Below the pieces are notes generated by a model. The model worked only from the letters and a program-made list of their open reading frames with translations. It did no database searches and was not told the origin of the DNA. A stretch of 64,000 nucleotides of DNA. Origin: Gnetum montanum (taxonomy: Eukaryota > Streptophyta > Gnetopsida > Gnetales > Gnetaceae). The position numbers and the translations under genes are program-made. This document shows positions 11,740 to 22,967 of the stretch, piece by piece (position 1 is the first letter of the stretch; the number at the start of each line of letters is the position of its first letter). Location: positions 475,036 through 539,035 of the forward strand of contig MNCI01007686.1 of NCBI GenBank assembly GCA_015680685.1, in the 5' to 3' direction.

Positions 11740-13146
11740 AATGGGGTGTTTCCCCCACAACTAAGCATTTGACTATGATAAGAATTAATAAGTGGATAGG
11801 TAGGCTCCATGCATTTGTAAAATAGTGTTAGCCTTTCATTTCCAAACCACTGGGTGTCTCTTGGTTTAGTGGTAGTTGTGTAAACAAGTTGTTGTTCACA
11901 TACTTGGTCATTAATTGTATGGTGGATCAGAGTATGAGTTGTGTTAACGTTGTAGATGTCTAGCCCACGACTACACCCTTGATCATGATTAGGTATGCAT
12001 GGATTCATTTTTTCTTCCCACAATGCTAGATTCATTGCTGCTATTAGGTGTTGGAGTAATGATGGATGGTGGTCCTTGCATAGGATTAGAGGATGTTGGT
12101 TGTCAAAGGGAAGGTGTCACACCTAATTGGCATTGTGCTTGTTTGGATGATGTGATAGGTCCATGAGTGTTGCACTTATGCATGGGAGCCATTCTGAAGA
12201 AAGGACGTTTCCAAGATTGTTTTGTAAACCTACTAGCATTATCATGTCGATGCACATTCATAGCACAAGTGGCATTTGTTTGTTGATGTTGTGATGCTAA
12301 ACTTTCTTGTGTTATTGGTAGTGGCATGTGATGGGGCGGAGCATGAGAATATCAAGAACAGGATGGAGGGTAAGAGGTGTGAGGTGGTGATCCTTCTGGA
12401 GATGTTATGGGTTGATGATACTAGGGAGAGTGATAGTAGCAATTTGAAGTAGAGTATGTAGAGCTAGGTGGGAAAACAGGTTGTTGAACATAATAACTAT
12501 ATAGTTTCGGTTGGTAGTGAGGGTAGGGTTGGGTTGGTGATGGCCTTCCCCACGACTATGGGTCTCACCATTGCAGTTAATAACAATGTTTAGGTTGGTA
12601 ATAAGTCCCCCTAGGATAGTACGATTGGTTGTAGGACTGTCTATAATTACCTAATGCAAAAGGTAATTTCCTGAGCATGTGCTTTTGTATGAACTTGGGA
12701 TTTAATGCAAAAGCCCAATACTAATGTTTATGTGACATGACTAGGCAATGGCCCTTCAAGTGATCATATATGTAGATGTCACATTTGTCATCTTTGTCTA
12801 TGGTTAAGTCTATAACCTCACTTTCTTCAACCACTTTCTCCATTTGCTGATAAGTGTTCCTAGCTATTTCTTGGTTCTTTTTCCTCTATTTATTGTGATT
12901 CCTTGATTCATTTTAAGTTACATTCTCCTCTATAATTTCTATGAAAGTTGTAACTTTTTCATTTATCCACTCCAACATCTTATTAAACTTTGCTTCAAGT
13001 TCATCGATAGACTTCTGTATTGACAAGATTTGTTGTGGAATCACCTTATGAAGAGTGACCTCTTTCTCCTTACCATGGATATGGACCTTCTTCTTTTGAA
13101 GAGTTGGGTCCCATTGATATTTCTTAACATTCTCCCATTTGCATAG
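11740..13146 (-). pseudogene. Element C gag, C-terminal part (broken)
   Basis: The minus-strand translation shows IPQQILSIQKSIDELEAKFNK, equivalent to the helical region after the gag core in elements A and B (LSIQKLTTELSAKVDD). It then shows an acidic DLTIDKDDKC stretch followed by HLKGHCLVMSH (compare YDHPKGCC in A), and next a Pro/Gln/Tyr-rich tail to about 11740. The gene is cut from its N-terminal half by the solo LTR at 13147-14104. Many stops mean it is not functional. Confidence 0.65.
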
Positions 13147-13194
13147 TGATGAGTCATGGTCTGTCAGGTCCTATTATCAGACCCTTGTTATTAG

Positions 13195-13320
13195 ATCGCT
13201 GATATTAGGTACATGATACCAAGTCTGATAGGTCCCGATATCGGACCCCTATTATCTGATGGGTTGCGATATCGCACCCACGATATTACATATGGGATAT
13301 CGGGGCCTAAGAGATATCGA
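13195..13320. repeat. GATATC palindrome cluster in LTR U3
   Basis: The cluster includes CCGATATCGG, TGCGATATCGCA and related half-decayed copies (GATATTAC, GGGATATCGGGG, AGATATCGA) within about 120 bases upstream of the TATA box. The flanking bases differ between copies but remain self-complementary. The same arrangement occurs at 6741-6828, 21866-21895 and 28078-28128. Confidence 0.85.
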
Positions 13321-13350
13321 ACATCCGATACCAAGACCTATCTCACTACC

Positions 13351-13358
13351 TATAAATA
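13351..13358 (+). promoter_or_regulatory. LTR TATA box
   Basis: TATAAATA followed by AGAGGC, in the same position relative to the palindrome cluster as in the LTRs of element A. It is the probable U3/R promoter of the solo LTR. Confidence 0.7.
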
Positions 13359-14109
13359 AGAGGCAGGGACATTTGGTTTTGGCATGGGAAGTTACTGTTA
13401 AAGTAGGATCTTTTTGTCAGTTTTTCCTCTCAACCCTTTCTCCCAGTGCATGCCTGCAGTGTGATGATTGTAATTGTACGACACCTTTATTCGAGTGTGA
13501 CGTACTTGGACAAGCACATGACTGAAAATAAAGATCAAGATTACTTCATCATTGTAGCATTCACTTAGTTTAATTATTTAATTGTTATTGTTATTTATTG
13601 CTTTCATAGTTAATATCTCTTCACCCTAAACTCCTTAAACATGGAATAAGTATGACTTAATCACGAGCATTTAAGTGTGACTACTTGGTAACCCAGTAGT
13701 GTACCTAGGATCTACGCTTGGTAATCCTAGTGGTAGTTGTGCACGAGGTCCAAGATGTGTACGGATGATTAAGGAATGGATACTCATCGCACTTAGGCTA
13801 GTTTAGATTCTCTCCCCCTATTTCCTCTTAGCATAACTCTCTCTCCCTTTTCATCCTAGCTTAGCTAAGATTATTTTCCATTGCCTCCAAGAGTAGCATT
13901 AGTTTAGGAACACATCATACACCTCACTTTGGACTAAACCATACATGACAAAGCATATACTAGTCCAGGTGAGAAGACAACGAATTGTGATCAACGAGTA
14001 ACTATCTAGATACCACAACTAGCCCATCTACGGAGTTCAACTGGATTGTGCATGAAATACTCGTATTTGTATAGTTGAAAGTAGGGGTACCTTACCACTC
14101 ATCACATAG

Positions 14110-15210
14110 CTATCCTTCTTCTTTTGCCATATGCTCAATTAGTTCTTAGACCTGATGGGTTTCTAGTTAATATAATTGAGCTTGAGCATACATCCCAAGG
14201 GTCTCCCTTGTTTCATTACAAAGCCCATCTATGATGTGGAAAAGTTTTTCTTCCTCAAAGAAACCATGGCCTGGGCATCTAGTTAGTATGGAATAATATC
14301 TATCTAGGGCCATGTCCAAGGGTTCGTGTTGTTCTTGCCTCCATTCTTAGATTTGTCTCCTCTGGTTAGACACCCTCGCATAGGTTTGGTAGTTCTTATT
14401 GAAGAGTTTCAGCAATGTGGACCACCATCAGATTAAATTTGGTTTCAATGATCTATACCACACTTTGGCTCTAATGATTAGTGTCCTAGGAAAGAGCTTA
14501 AGCTTTTTCCACCCACTTTTAATGTTGTAAAAGGCACAAGCATCATGAAAGGCTTGTAAATGATGTTGTGGATCTGAATCATAGCCTTCCACAAATTTAG
14601 GGATATTACTCATATTAAGCTTGGGTAGGCAACTTTCTTTGAGATGCCTACAAGGTATCTTAACTACCTATGTGATTTGCATCAAGCTCTTAGTGGCCAA
14701 CAAGGGTTCATTGTCATTAGACATGTTGTGAGGAAAATTTTTATTTCTATTTGTTTGATTGTGATGGTTTTGTCTATGTTCATTTTGATGTCTTTGATTT
14801 TTCCTATGGGTTCAATTTTTATTTTTATTTTGACCCCATAGTGGAGCTTTATCTTTATACCTATGTTCATCTTTGCCAGAGCTAGACCTTGAAGAGGAAG
14901 AGGAAGGTGAGGAATCAAGAGGGTTGTCATGGCTTCTATGATGTTCCCTAGGGTCCCTTAATTTATCTTTTCCAAGTTTTGAGGAGGTCTTAGGCCTTGA
15001 GGCCTCCCTTAGTCTAGGACTTACTTCATCCCCTCTAGGATTGTCTACCTTAGATGAATGTAGTCTTTGAGTCTCATCAAGGTGTTCATGAACATATGAA
15101 ACCCTTGCATGAAGTTGGTCACTCTAGCTTTCTTCAACATATATCTTGTTAATTCTCTAATGAATGTTCTTGCCATACAATGCATTATCGCTTCCTTGTG
15201 AGAGAGACAT
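14110..15210 (-). pseudogene. Element C gag, N-terminal part (broken)
   Basis: The minus-strand reading begins MSLSQGSDNALYGK at 15210 and passes through an Arg/Ser/His-rich basic stretch. It then enters the retrotransposon gag core (FVEGYDSDPQHHLQAFHDA, WKKLKLFPRT, WYRSL), the PF03732-type capsid region. Open sequence at 14613-14428 covers this core. It continues with LFNKNYQTYARVSNQRRQI and IIDGLCNETRETLG until the solo LTR cuts it at 14109. In-frame stops (for example before WWSTLLK) make it non-functional. It is closely related to gag of elements A and B. Confidence 0.8.
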
Positions 15211-15313
15211 TGTTTTTAGATGATGTGTGTGATTTAATATTTTCTTAAAGATATATCATTAATGTGTTTATAGTGATCGTGTAAAATATAACTAATTTAG
15301 ATAACTAGCACCA

Positions 15314-15332
15314 TCCCCAGCAAATGGTGCCA
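15314..15332 (-). other. Primer binding site of element C (tRNA-Asp type)
   Basis: On the minus strand, one base after the LTR end, the sequence reads TGGCACCATTTGCTGGGGA. It matches the complement of the plant tRNA-Asp 3' end (TGGCGCCGTTGCCGGGGA) except for G-to-A or C-to-T changes and one extra T. Confidence 0.7.
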
Positions 15333-15333
15333 A

Positions 15334-16184
15334 TGATGAGTGGTGAGGTTACCCTATGTCCAACCATACGAATCACAAGTGTTCATAGATGATCCAATCG
15401 AATTCTATGGATGGGATTGATTGTGCATCTAGATTATTATGCTTTTGATTATAGTTCATCGTCTTCCCACTTGGACTAGTGGTAGCTTTATCATGTATGG
15501 CTTAGTCCATAGTGAGGCATATGATGATTGATGTTGTCTAGCCCTAAGCTACTCCTAATGATAATAGCGAGATTAATTAATTAAGATAATTAACAGTGGA
15601 AAGTAAAATCTAAACTAGCCTACGTGTGATGAGTATTTGTCCCTAATCATCCACACATGCCTTGGACTTTGTGTAACTACCGCTAGGATTACCAAGCATA
15701 TGTCACTAGGCATACCAAACGATACATTCCTAGGCTACCAAGTAATTATACTTAAGAGCTCACAATTAGTCATACTCATTTCTCTTAATAAAAATAATAA
15801 TAAAGAATAATAAATGAAAACATTAACTATGGAAAATTGTAAATATTTAAGCAATTAAAAGCAATGATAAATCTAAGTAGATGCTGCAATGATGAAAGTA
15901 ATCTCGATCTTTATTGTCAGTCATGTAATGCATCCAAGTATGTCACACTCGGATAAGGATGCTGTACAATTACTTAACATCACACTGCATGCATGCACTG
16001 GAAAACAAATTAATAAAATTCTGACTACTTCAAAAATCTATGAAAAAGCTACCTAAAATCTGTCCCGCAACTGTGCACCCAAGTGTGGTATTTTATAAGC
16101 TAGCATGAAAGGGGCGATATTGGATGCTTAACATTGGAGGTTGTGCCCCAACATTGAATACCCAATATTGTGGCCCTACAAAAC
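15334..16184 (-). mobile_element. 5' LTR of element C (split by element D)
   Basis: On the minus strand the LTR begins TGATGAATCAT at 30253-30243, is interrupted at AAAAC by element D, resumes at 16184 and ends CACTCATCA at 15334. Rejoined it would be about 862 bases. It aligns with 6240-6851 over the shared part. Its U3 palindromes have largely decayed (for example GATATTGG). Confidence 0.8.
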
Positions 16185-17286
16185 TGTTGATGCATAAATT
16201 TTGGTCACACCAACACCAGGAAGAAAACTTGTTTTAGGAGACTATTGCCTAGGGTGCCTCTCATATGGGTACGAAAACTCGAGAATAGTCTTAGCTGGAG
16301 AGGGCTATGTGGCCTTTTGCAAATAGTAAACCAAACCAAAGAAATCAAGATTTAAATTGAATGAATCTAAATTTAAATTGAATAACTATCTCAAAGTTGA
16401 GAATACAATAAGTAACTAAAAGAAATGAATTTTCCCTAGTCCCATTGACGTTGCTTGTCTGTGATTGCCGATGGTATCCACTGCTGGGCAAGAAGATTGC
16501 AATCACCACAAGAGAGGGAGAGAGAGAGAAAGAGAAAGAAAGAGACTGCCTACTGTAGTCCACATAGGTCAGCAACTGCAGTTCTCAAATCCTGTCATCG
16601 TTTGCCATCTTTTGTGCACTGTTGTAGATAGGAAGATAGTTCACCCACGTCTGCACCATCGTGACAAGCTCCTACTGTCGTTGAGAATACCCGCAAGGAT
16701 CTGATTTTGAGCCTCTGGCTCCTGCCTTGGACCCTCCTTGAAGATCAACTAGAAGCTTATAAAGAAAAGAAAATAGGAAACTGTTGCTTAGTGGAGAGGA
16801 AGTTGTTCCTCCAGACTGATAGCCAAAGCCTGTTTTTTGGACTTCTCTTCCTCTTGCTCCATTTTATAGCCACTGCGGCCATCCATAATGATGTGTACGT
16901 TTCATGTAATGGCTACAAAAACCACCACCACTTCTTGTGTAATAACTTCCACATTCTCCAATTGAGTGCCCACTTATGTCCATAACCGTCATAACTTCCA
17001 AAACGTCTGCTACTAATGTTCATAACCATCATCATTAATGACTGTAATTGCCGTAACTTCTGAAACGTTTGCCACTAATGACATAACCGCCATCATTAAT
17101 GACCGTAATCATTGTAACTTTCGAAACATTTGCCACTAATGTTTTTTAATTGCTGCCATTAATGACTACTACCCAGTAGTTTAAATTCCCACTACTTGCA
17201 TGATTTTTATTGTGGTTATTAAGAGAGAGAAATAGAGATGTTGATAATCATGGCCCCATGCGAGCATGGGAGTGTTGACATCAACA
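16185..17286 (-). mobile_element. 3' LTR of element D
   Basis: 1102 bases with 8-bp terminal inverted repeats TGTTGATG...CATCAACA. It aligns along its length with 29087-30237. It includes an AG-rich microsatellite at 16510-16545 and a downstream stretch of repeated 'cataacc.ccatcattaatgac' segments at 16980-17160. Confidence 0.85.
16510..16545. repeat. (AG)n microsatellite in the element D 3' LTR
   Basis: Interrupted GA/AAAG tract. The equivalent tract in the other LTR (29412-29448) is a purer GA run. Confidence 0.9.
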
Positions 17287-18570
17287 CTTAGCCCCTAAAC
17301 TTTTAATTGCATGCAAGTGCAAGGAACAAGACCATAGAAATTTTAAAATGATGCAATAGATAGGGAATTACAAACGTCACAAAACAAGCAAATGGAAACT
17401 TAAAAGTAACCTAAACATGACTAAAATAACCATATAATCAAAAGAGAACTAAACATGGGCCACCCAAACCACACCATCTTTTTTAATCATACTCTAAATA
17501 TATAATTTTATTATCTTAACTACATATATCTATATATAATTAAAATATAATTATGATTTCTTTCCCAGTCTTCTTATAAAGTAAAAGCCAACAACTTGTG
17601 GACTACTTTGAGCACAAGACCCATACTAAACTTAATGAGGAGGATATGCCTATATTAGATCATGGCTAGTCACAACTTTCAGATTTTTCCTTGGAACATT
17701 TTTTTTTTTTTGGAAATAGGTTCAAAAGGGGAAATGGAGGTTAGGGTTAGGATAGCTGCTGGACCCCACCACACTTAAGAACTTATTACACTGCCAATGA
17801 ACATGGTCCTCATTTTTTTTTCTTTTTGAGGAAACTTTGCCCATGGTGTACTTCATTCTTAAGGTAAGAATTCCAACACGAGTCCGGCCGATTAACTACA
17901 CTGCTAATGAACACGGTCCTCATTTCTTTCTTTTTTTCTTTTTGAGGAAACTTCGCCCATGGTGCAGTTCAACCCTTGTGTATGTGCCTTTAATTATGAT
18001 TTGATAGCATCATAGCAGGTCTCCTAGGTGGTTAAGGGTTCTCAAGTGGAGATGAACACACTTCACCCTATTGTTCACAGGTTAACCATGGATCATCACA
18101 CTTGAGGGCTAGGACTTATGAGAGGGAAAATGGGATTTTCCAAGGTCACCTAGTGATTATGGCTAACCATTCTCCAACATCATTGACCCTACATTCACAT
18201 GATCATGATGATTACATGATAAGTTAGCACAAATCTAATGCTCCATAATTCAACATAACTATAGAAACTAAAACCTTGAAAAAGACTAGGAAGAATCAAA
18301 GCATTATTGAAATATATAGTATGAAAGAGATTTTATGTAATAGTACTAAGAAATATTATATAAAGAATTATACTCACATTATTTTCAAATGGTGTTCTGA
18401 TGACCCAACGCTTAGTAACTCAAAAGACCATAATGATTATTAAAATCATATGCAAAGCAAAAATCAAAACAATATGCCAAGAAATAAATGATGGAACTAC
18501 AAAGAAAATATGCAAATGTGACTATATACAAATGAAATGCATGACAAAGAGGAAGAAAACATGCAACTAA
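17287..18570 (-). other. Element D 3' non-coding interior
   Basis: AT-rich sequence between the integrase remnant and the 3' LTR with no coding potential. A ~70-base segment ('cactgc.aatgaaca.ggtcctcattt' to 'gaggaaactt.gcccatggtg') occurs twice in direct orientation at 17783-17850 and 17892-17964. A polypurine-like tract adjoins the LTR at 17287-17300. Confidence 0.6.
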
Positions 18571-18574
18571 AGAT

Positions 18575-18857
18575 CTACCAAGTGTCCACGTGGGGCACCT
18601 GAGTAGAAATGCTTTTTATGGAATGCATTAAAATTTCTAGGTGACTTATATCCTTGCACATCAACAACCTTGTATACATTGGGGCCAATGATGTCTTTAA
18701 CTCCGAATGGGCCTGACCAAATAGGAGAGAACTTACCTTGAAGATTTTCTCAATCACATGTTCTACTCTTTTCTGAGACTAGGCCTCCTATCTTAAAGAG
18801 TTCACCAACATACTTTGTGTCAAGATGTTGTTTAACAATTTGTCAATGCTTAAGATT
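18575..18857 (-). pseudogene. Element D integrase C-terminal remnant
   Basis: The minus-strand translation contains FKIGGLVSEK, LQGKFSPIWSGPFGVKDI and PNVYKVVDVQGY. This is the pattern of the Gypsy integrase C-terminal region (GDLVLxK...GKFxPxWEGPYxVxxI...AYxLxDxxG). It follows the protease frame after only ~35 bases, so RT, RNase H and the integrase core have been deleted. Stops at the start and middle break the frame. Confidence 0.75.
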
Positions 18858-18890
18858 ATGAAAATCAAGACCTAATCTTAACTTGCTTGA

Positions 18891-19892
18891 TCATTTTCTA
18901 TAAAGTTTTTCTTTGGTATAAGTTTCAATGATAGGTCCAGGTCTTGGTGGTTCATCGATTATAGCCTTTCTAGGAGAATGTTCCATGGATGTGTCGTTAA
19001 AATTTAGCACACCTTTAAATGTTTTAAGAGGTAGGGTTTTACTTACATCTTTATCTTCCCCTAAAGGTGGTGGATCACTTGGACAAAATCTATCGTGTTG
19101 TTGATAAGGCAAGATGTCTCCATAGCTTTCTTCACCTTCTCTAGAATTTTGATAGGATTGGGTTGAATCTACATGAGAGATAGGATTTATTTTTGTAATT
19201 CCACTCACATAGTCATTTTCAACATGTTCACTACGCTCAACCTCAATAACCTCAACATACAGATTAGTATTTTGATCTTCCAAAGATTGATTTTGTTGAT
19301 CCAAGGCTGTAATTACTTGTTTGTAGAAGGGTTCTCGAGGTATAGTCATGTATTCAAATTTTCCTTTGATAGGGATTAATAGTTCTGAGAAATTTAACCT
19401 AAAGAAGCCCCCAAACTTGGCTCCAAAGGTCCTAGATAGGAGCACACCATAGGTAGATGACATGTCAACTACTAGGATATCTGTGTAACATATGAACGTA
19501 GGGTATTGTTTAAGTTGCACTTTCACTCCTTTTAATGACCCTACTATAGGTACATTGGACCCATCGAGTTGAATGATATTTTTCATTTGTGGTATCATTT
19601 GTGCTCCTAAAGTCTTACATACCTCAAGTGGCATGACACTAACAGTTGCTCCAGTATCCATCAAACAATTGTGAACATTCTTTCCTAAAATAATTAGAGT
19701 TGTTAGGAAAGGAGGTTGCTCTTTCTCACTCATCATGGAATTGTTTACATTTTGTACTGATGATGTGTTAGGACTTTCAATGAAGTGAATTTTCCTTCTA
19801 AGGTTTGGGGATTTTCCTTTATTGGTTTCTAGTCTATGAACTATCTCTTGAATTACCTCTTTCATTTCATTAAATTGTAAAAGGTCATACAT
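18891..19892 (-). CDS. Element D aspartic protease region
   Basis: An open frame of 333 residues. Residues ~65-170 form a retroviral-type aspartic protease: the active-site DTGA is at residues 79-82, flanked by the hydrophobic LIILGKNVHNCLM and SVMPLEVCKTLG, with the later ILVVDMSSTYGVLLSR in the position of the LGRxxL motif. The protease would cut the Gag-Pol polyprotein. The C-terminal ~150 residues (acidic, Pro-rich) correspond to the linker that normally leads into RT, but the frame stops and an integrase tail follows. It is still open, but probably only a fragment of the former polyprotein and not independently expressed. Confidence 0.7.
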   Translation of the reverse strand: MYDLLQFNEMKEVIQEIVHRLETNKGKSPNLRRKIHFIESPNTSSVQNVNNSMMSEKEQPPFLTTLIILGKNVHNCLMDTGATVSVMPLEVCKTLGAQMIPQMKNIIQLDGSNVPIVGSLKGVKVQLKQYPTFICYTDILVVDMSSTYGVLLSRTFGAKFGGFFRLNFSELLIPIKGKFEYMTIPREPFYKQVITALDQQNQSLEDQNTNLYVEVIEVERSEHVENDYVSGITKINPISHVDSTQSYQNSREGEESYGDILPYQQHDRFCPSDPPPLGEDKDVSKTLPLKTFKGVLNFNDTSMEHSPRKAIIDEPPRPGPIIETYTKEKLYRK

Positions 19893-20308
19893 TGAGATGT
19901 TAGCTTTGGTTTTCTTAAAATCCTCAACTAGATTGTAAGTCTTAGGTCCATCTTTGACTTCTTGTTGAGGTGGAGTTCTTCTAAGTATAGAAGGTGGATT
20001 TGGTTGTTGTGGGGTGTTTGTTTGGGATGACTTAGTTTGAGTATTGGTGTTACTTTGACTAGGAGCTCTTTTGTTTGGAGGAGTGTAAGGGTCATTTCTA
20101 GTTTGTTATTGTGTGTTGTTCATGATGTCACTAAGTGGGGACAAGTCTTCTCAGAATGTTGCCTAGTGTTATGGAGACAATAATAATTGTCATTGATTGA
20201 TGAACTAGGCTTTTCTAGTTGTATAGGACCCTTGTTGTTGTTTCGCTTTAGTTCAACTACTTCGTTGGAAAGTTTTTGAAGTGAAGTTAATATCTGGGTC
20301 CTTTGATC

Positions 20309-21286
20309 TTAAGTTTGAATTCGGGGTTCAGTAGGATTAGGTACCTTGTTTGTTTTTATGATGGACTGAACTAAGGCCTTTGATTGATCCTCATTCAAAC
20401 TAGTGTTAGACGGTAGGAATGGAGAAGATGTGGGACCTTGAAAATATCTATTTGTAGGTTGAGTCATTTGAAAGGGAACGAGAGTTTGGAACATAGTGTT
20501 AGTCATTGGGAAAGTCGGTAGAGGACTATGTTGCATGGGATTACTAATGCTCATCATTCCAAACTGGGTTTGAATGTTGTTCATAAGGGTAATTTGTTCT
20601 AGCTCCACACTTTTAGCCATCGCCCCTTGTATTTCTGTTATGTTGGGGTCTGATTTGATGGCATAGGCAAAGAATGGGTCAATGGTAGAGAGGTAAAAGT
20701 TGAGGATGCCATCGGGTTGTGGATGCATCTCACTTGGCACATAGGCCAATTGGTAAAGGAATCTAAAGTTATAATTCCTAGAATTTTCCCCAGGTAGCTT
20801 TCTTAAGCTAGTGAAGTTGCTAGATGCTATGGCAGGGCTTGTGAATTTGTCAAATTGAGTCAAAAACTTATTTTTGAACTCCTACCATGAGTTAATGGAG
20901 GCATTGGGGGGCATCAAAAACCATTAGGTTGCTCTAGTTTTGAAAGTTGTCACAAATACCTTACATGCCACATCATTTTGGACAATGTTGTAGATACCTA
21001 GTAAGATTTCAAAACATTGTATATGTTGGCGGGCATCACTAAAAGGGTTTGTGGGGTCATAGAACAAATTTATGTTTTGAAGTGACTTTGGGATGTCGTG
21101 GTAGTTAGTAAAGTTAAAGGGGTTACTGACCAAGGAAGTCGGGGGTTGATTGGCTACCATCCTAGTTTGGGTTGTCCTAGGAATAAAACTTGGAAAACGT
21201 GAGGCTTGTTGTTTCCTTAATGTGAAGAGACGAGTGATTGGTCGGTTAGAAGTAGAGAAGAGTTCACTCATAAACAAAACAATCAA
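20309..21286 (-). pseudogene. Element D gag
   Basis: Two minus-strand open stretches, 21286-20924 (120 residues) and 20863-20309 (184 residues), form the gag of element D. The first contains LQNINLFYDPTNPFSDARQHIQCFEILLGIYN, the second LPGENSRNYNFRFLYQLAYVP and EMHPQPDGILNFYLSTIDPFFAYAIKSD. The spacing fits the capsid region of plant Gypsy gag. A stop near 20922 separates them. A decayed zinc-knuckle-like C..HNTRQHSEKTCP follows at about 20150. It is a different gag lineage from that of elements A, B and C. Confidence 0.65.
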
Positions 21287-21856
21287 ATATAATTGTTAGA
21301 ATGAAACTATGAAATTGCATAAAAAGAAAAGAAAATATTGAAATAAAATATATTTTTTTGAAAAGAAAAATAAATGTATAAAATTGAAATACTTATAAAA
21401 TTAAATGGGAAAACAATAAAATGCAAAATTTTAGGAAAATAAACTTAAAATTGCATAATCAAATAAAACCACCTTACCTAACCTAGGACTAAGGTAAGGA
21501 TCGCCAAATCACAGATTCAAAAATGGGATTGGAAACAAGGATTTAAGAAAAATAATAAGGAAATTATTAAAGAAAAATGGGTGATGGGACCCGAAAGTTT
21601 TCAAGAAATGAACTTTTGAAAATAAGAAATAAAGGGTTCGAAAATTCTTTAAAAAGATTTTTCAAGATAATGGCTGAAAATGGAAATTTTAAATCAAATA
21701 AGTTTGAAATAAGGAAAATGAAATTTTCGAAAAATAAAAATAGGGACTAGAAAAGGACAAAAAATAAATATTTCAGAAAATGGGATAATAAAGGTAAGAG
21801 AAACAATAAGAAAAGCTGATAAACAAAAGGTTGGGGAAAGGCCCTCTTTCTAGCAC
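21287..21856 (-). other. Element D leader region, interrupted by element A
   Basis: Very A-rich sequence upstream of gag without coding potential. Ignoring element A, it joins the 5' LTR through 'ctttctAGCACcaataaag', which on the minus strand gives a candidate primer site beginning TGGTGCTAGAAAGAGGG five bases inside the LTR end. I cannot assign the tRNA. Confidence 0.5.
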
Positions 21857-22874
21857 TGATGAGACGCGATATCGCATAGGCCGCGATATCGCGTCGTCCC
21901 ATGCTGGTCTAGAAGTAGGGAAACTCCTCTTATTTCCCGTCCTTATAAATAAGAGGTGGCACTCCCCTTATTTCCCATCCTAGTCTAGAAGTAGGGAAAC
22001 TCTGGCAGTTTGATCACTCCAGAGATAGATTATTTTTCCATGTGCCCACAGTAGGAGCCCTAGAGTGAACAGATCTTTATTCGAGCAACATTGTACTTGA
22101 ACACAAGTTGTGTATGACAATAAAGATGAACTTGATTGGATAAACCTTACAATGCATGGAATAGGATTTTTATTTATTGTTTCTCTCTCACCCTTAAACT
22201 CCTAGAATGCAGGTTGAGTACGACTTGATTACGAGCATCTACGGATGTGTACAGTTAGTCAAGGAATTGGCCGCTCACCACATGCGATTTGAGTATGATT
22301 TGATTACGAGCATCTAGTGTGACTACTTGGTAACCCAGTGGAGTATCCAGGATCTATGCTTGGTAATCCCAGTGGTAGTCGAACACCTCGATGTGTACGG
22401 TTAGTCAAGGAATCGGCCGCTCATCGCACTTAGGCTAGATAGGCTCTCTCAACCCTTTCCTCCTAGTTAGGTGCCTCAGTACGACCACCTCGAGCACGTG
22501 CGTTACGCGTGGTGATCCTAGTAACGATTAGCGTTTGGTAGCCATGGTTGCATCGGTTTAGGGTGTGTACGGTAAGTGGGAACGGATGCTGATGCTAGTT
22601 AATTTAGACTTAGTTCATTAGTTAGAGTTCGTTAGTTTCTCAACCCTTCACCTCATAGCATAGGAGAAAAACATAAAAGACTATAAAAATCATATACCTC
22701 GGACTTACTTAACCATACACCGTGACAACTACAAGTAAGTCTAGGAAGACAACGAATGGTTAACCTTAAGTGTTCCATGAGGTGTATAGGAATTTAGTCT
22801 ACGGAGTTGGACTGAATTGCGTGTGCTAGGCTCGTTTCGTATGGTTGAGTGTAGGCGTACCTCGCCACTCATCA
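21857..22874 (+). mobile_element. 5' LTR of element A
   Basis: 1018 bases, 14 longer than the 3' LTR because of a difference just upstream of and around the TATA box. Two GATATC palindromes are at 21866-21895 and TATAAATA at 21944. Roughly twenty substitutions, mostly transitions, separate it from the 3' LTR up to about 22560. After that the two are identical to the end and beyond, which points to an assembly chimera. Confidence 0.85.
21944..21951 (+). promoter_or_regulatory. TATA box of the element A 5' LTR
   Basis: TATAAATA followed by AGAGGTGGC, downstream of the palindrome cluster. It is the likely start region for element transcription. Confidence 0.7.
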
Positions 22875-22967
22875 AGCACCAATAAAGTGTTGATGCATAA
22901 ATTTTGGTCACACCAACACTAGGAAAGAAAACTTGTTTTAGGAGACTATTGCCTAGGGCACCTCTCN
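22875..22967. other. Assembly gap with misplaced flank
   Basis: The 92 bases after the 5' LTR are identical to the 92 bases after the 3' LTR (29074-29165): the AGCAC duplication plus the start of element D's LTR. An N follows at 22967. A true interior should begin with a primer site here. The primer site and the gag start of element A are therefore missing. Confidence 0.85.

Larger units (their letters stand above)
13147..14104 (+). mobile_element. Solo LTR (family 1) inside element C, TSD CATAG
   Basis: 958 bases starting TGATGAGTC and ending CACTCATCA, flanked on both sides by the perfect 5-bp duplication CATAG (13142-13146 and 14105-14109). It interrupts gag of element C, whose two halves resume on either side. 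No internal region remains, so it is a product of recombination between two LTRs. U3 holds a palindrome cluster (13195-13320) followed by TATAAATA at 13351. Confidence 0.9.

Noticed and set aside
13195-13320. CRISPR-like array or restriction-site cluster
   Set aside because: Spacing is irregular, units are short palindromes, and the same cluster sits in U3 of several plant LTRs.
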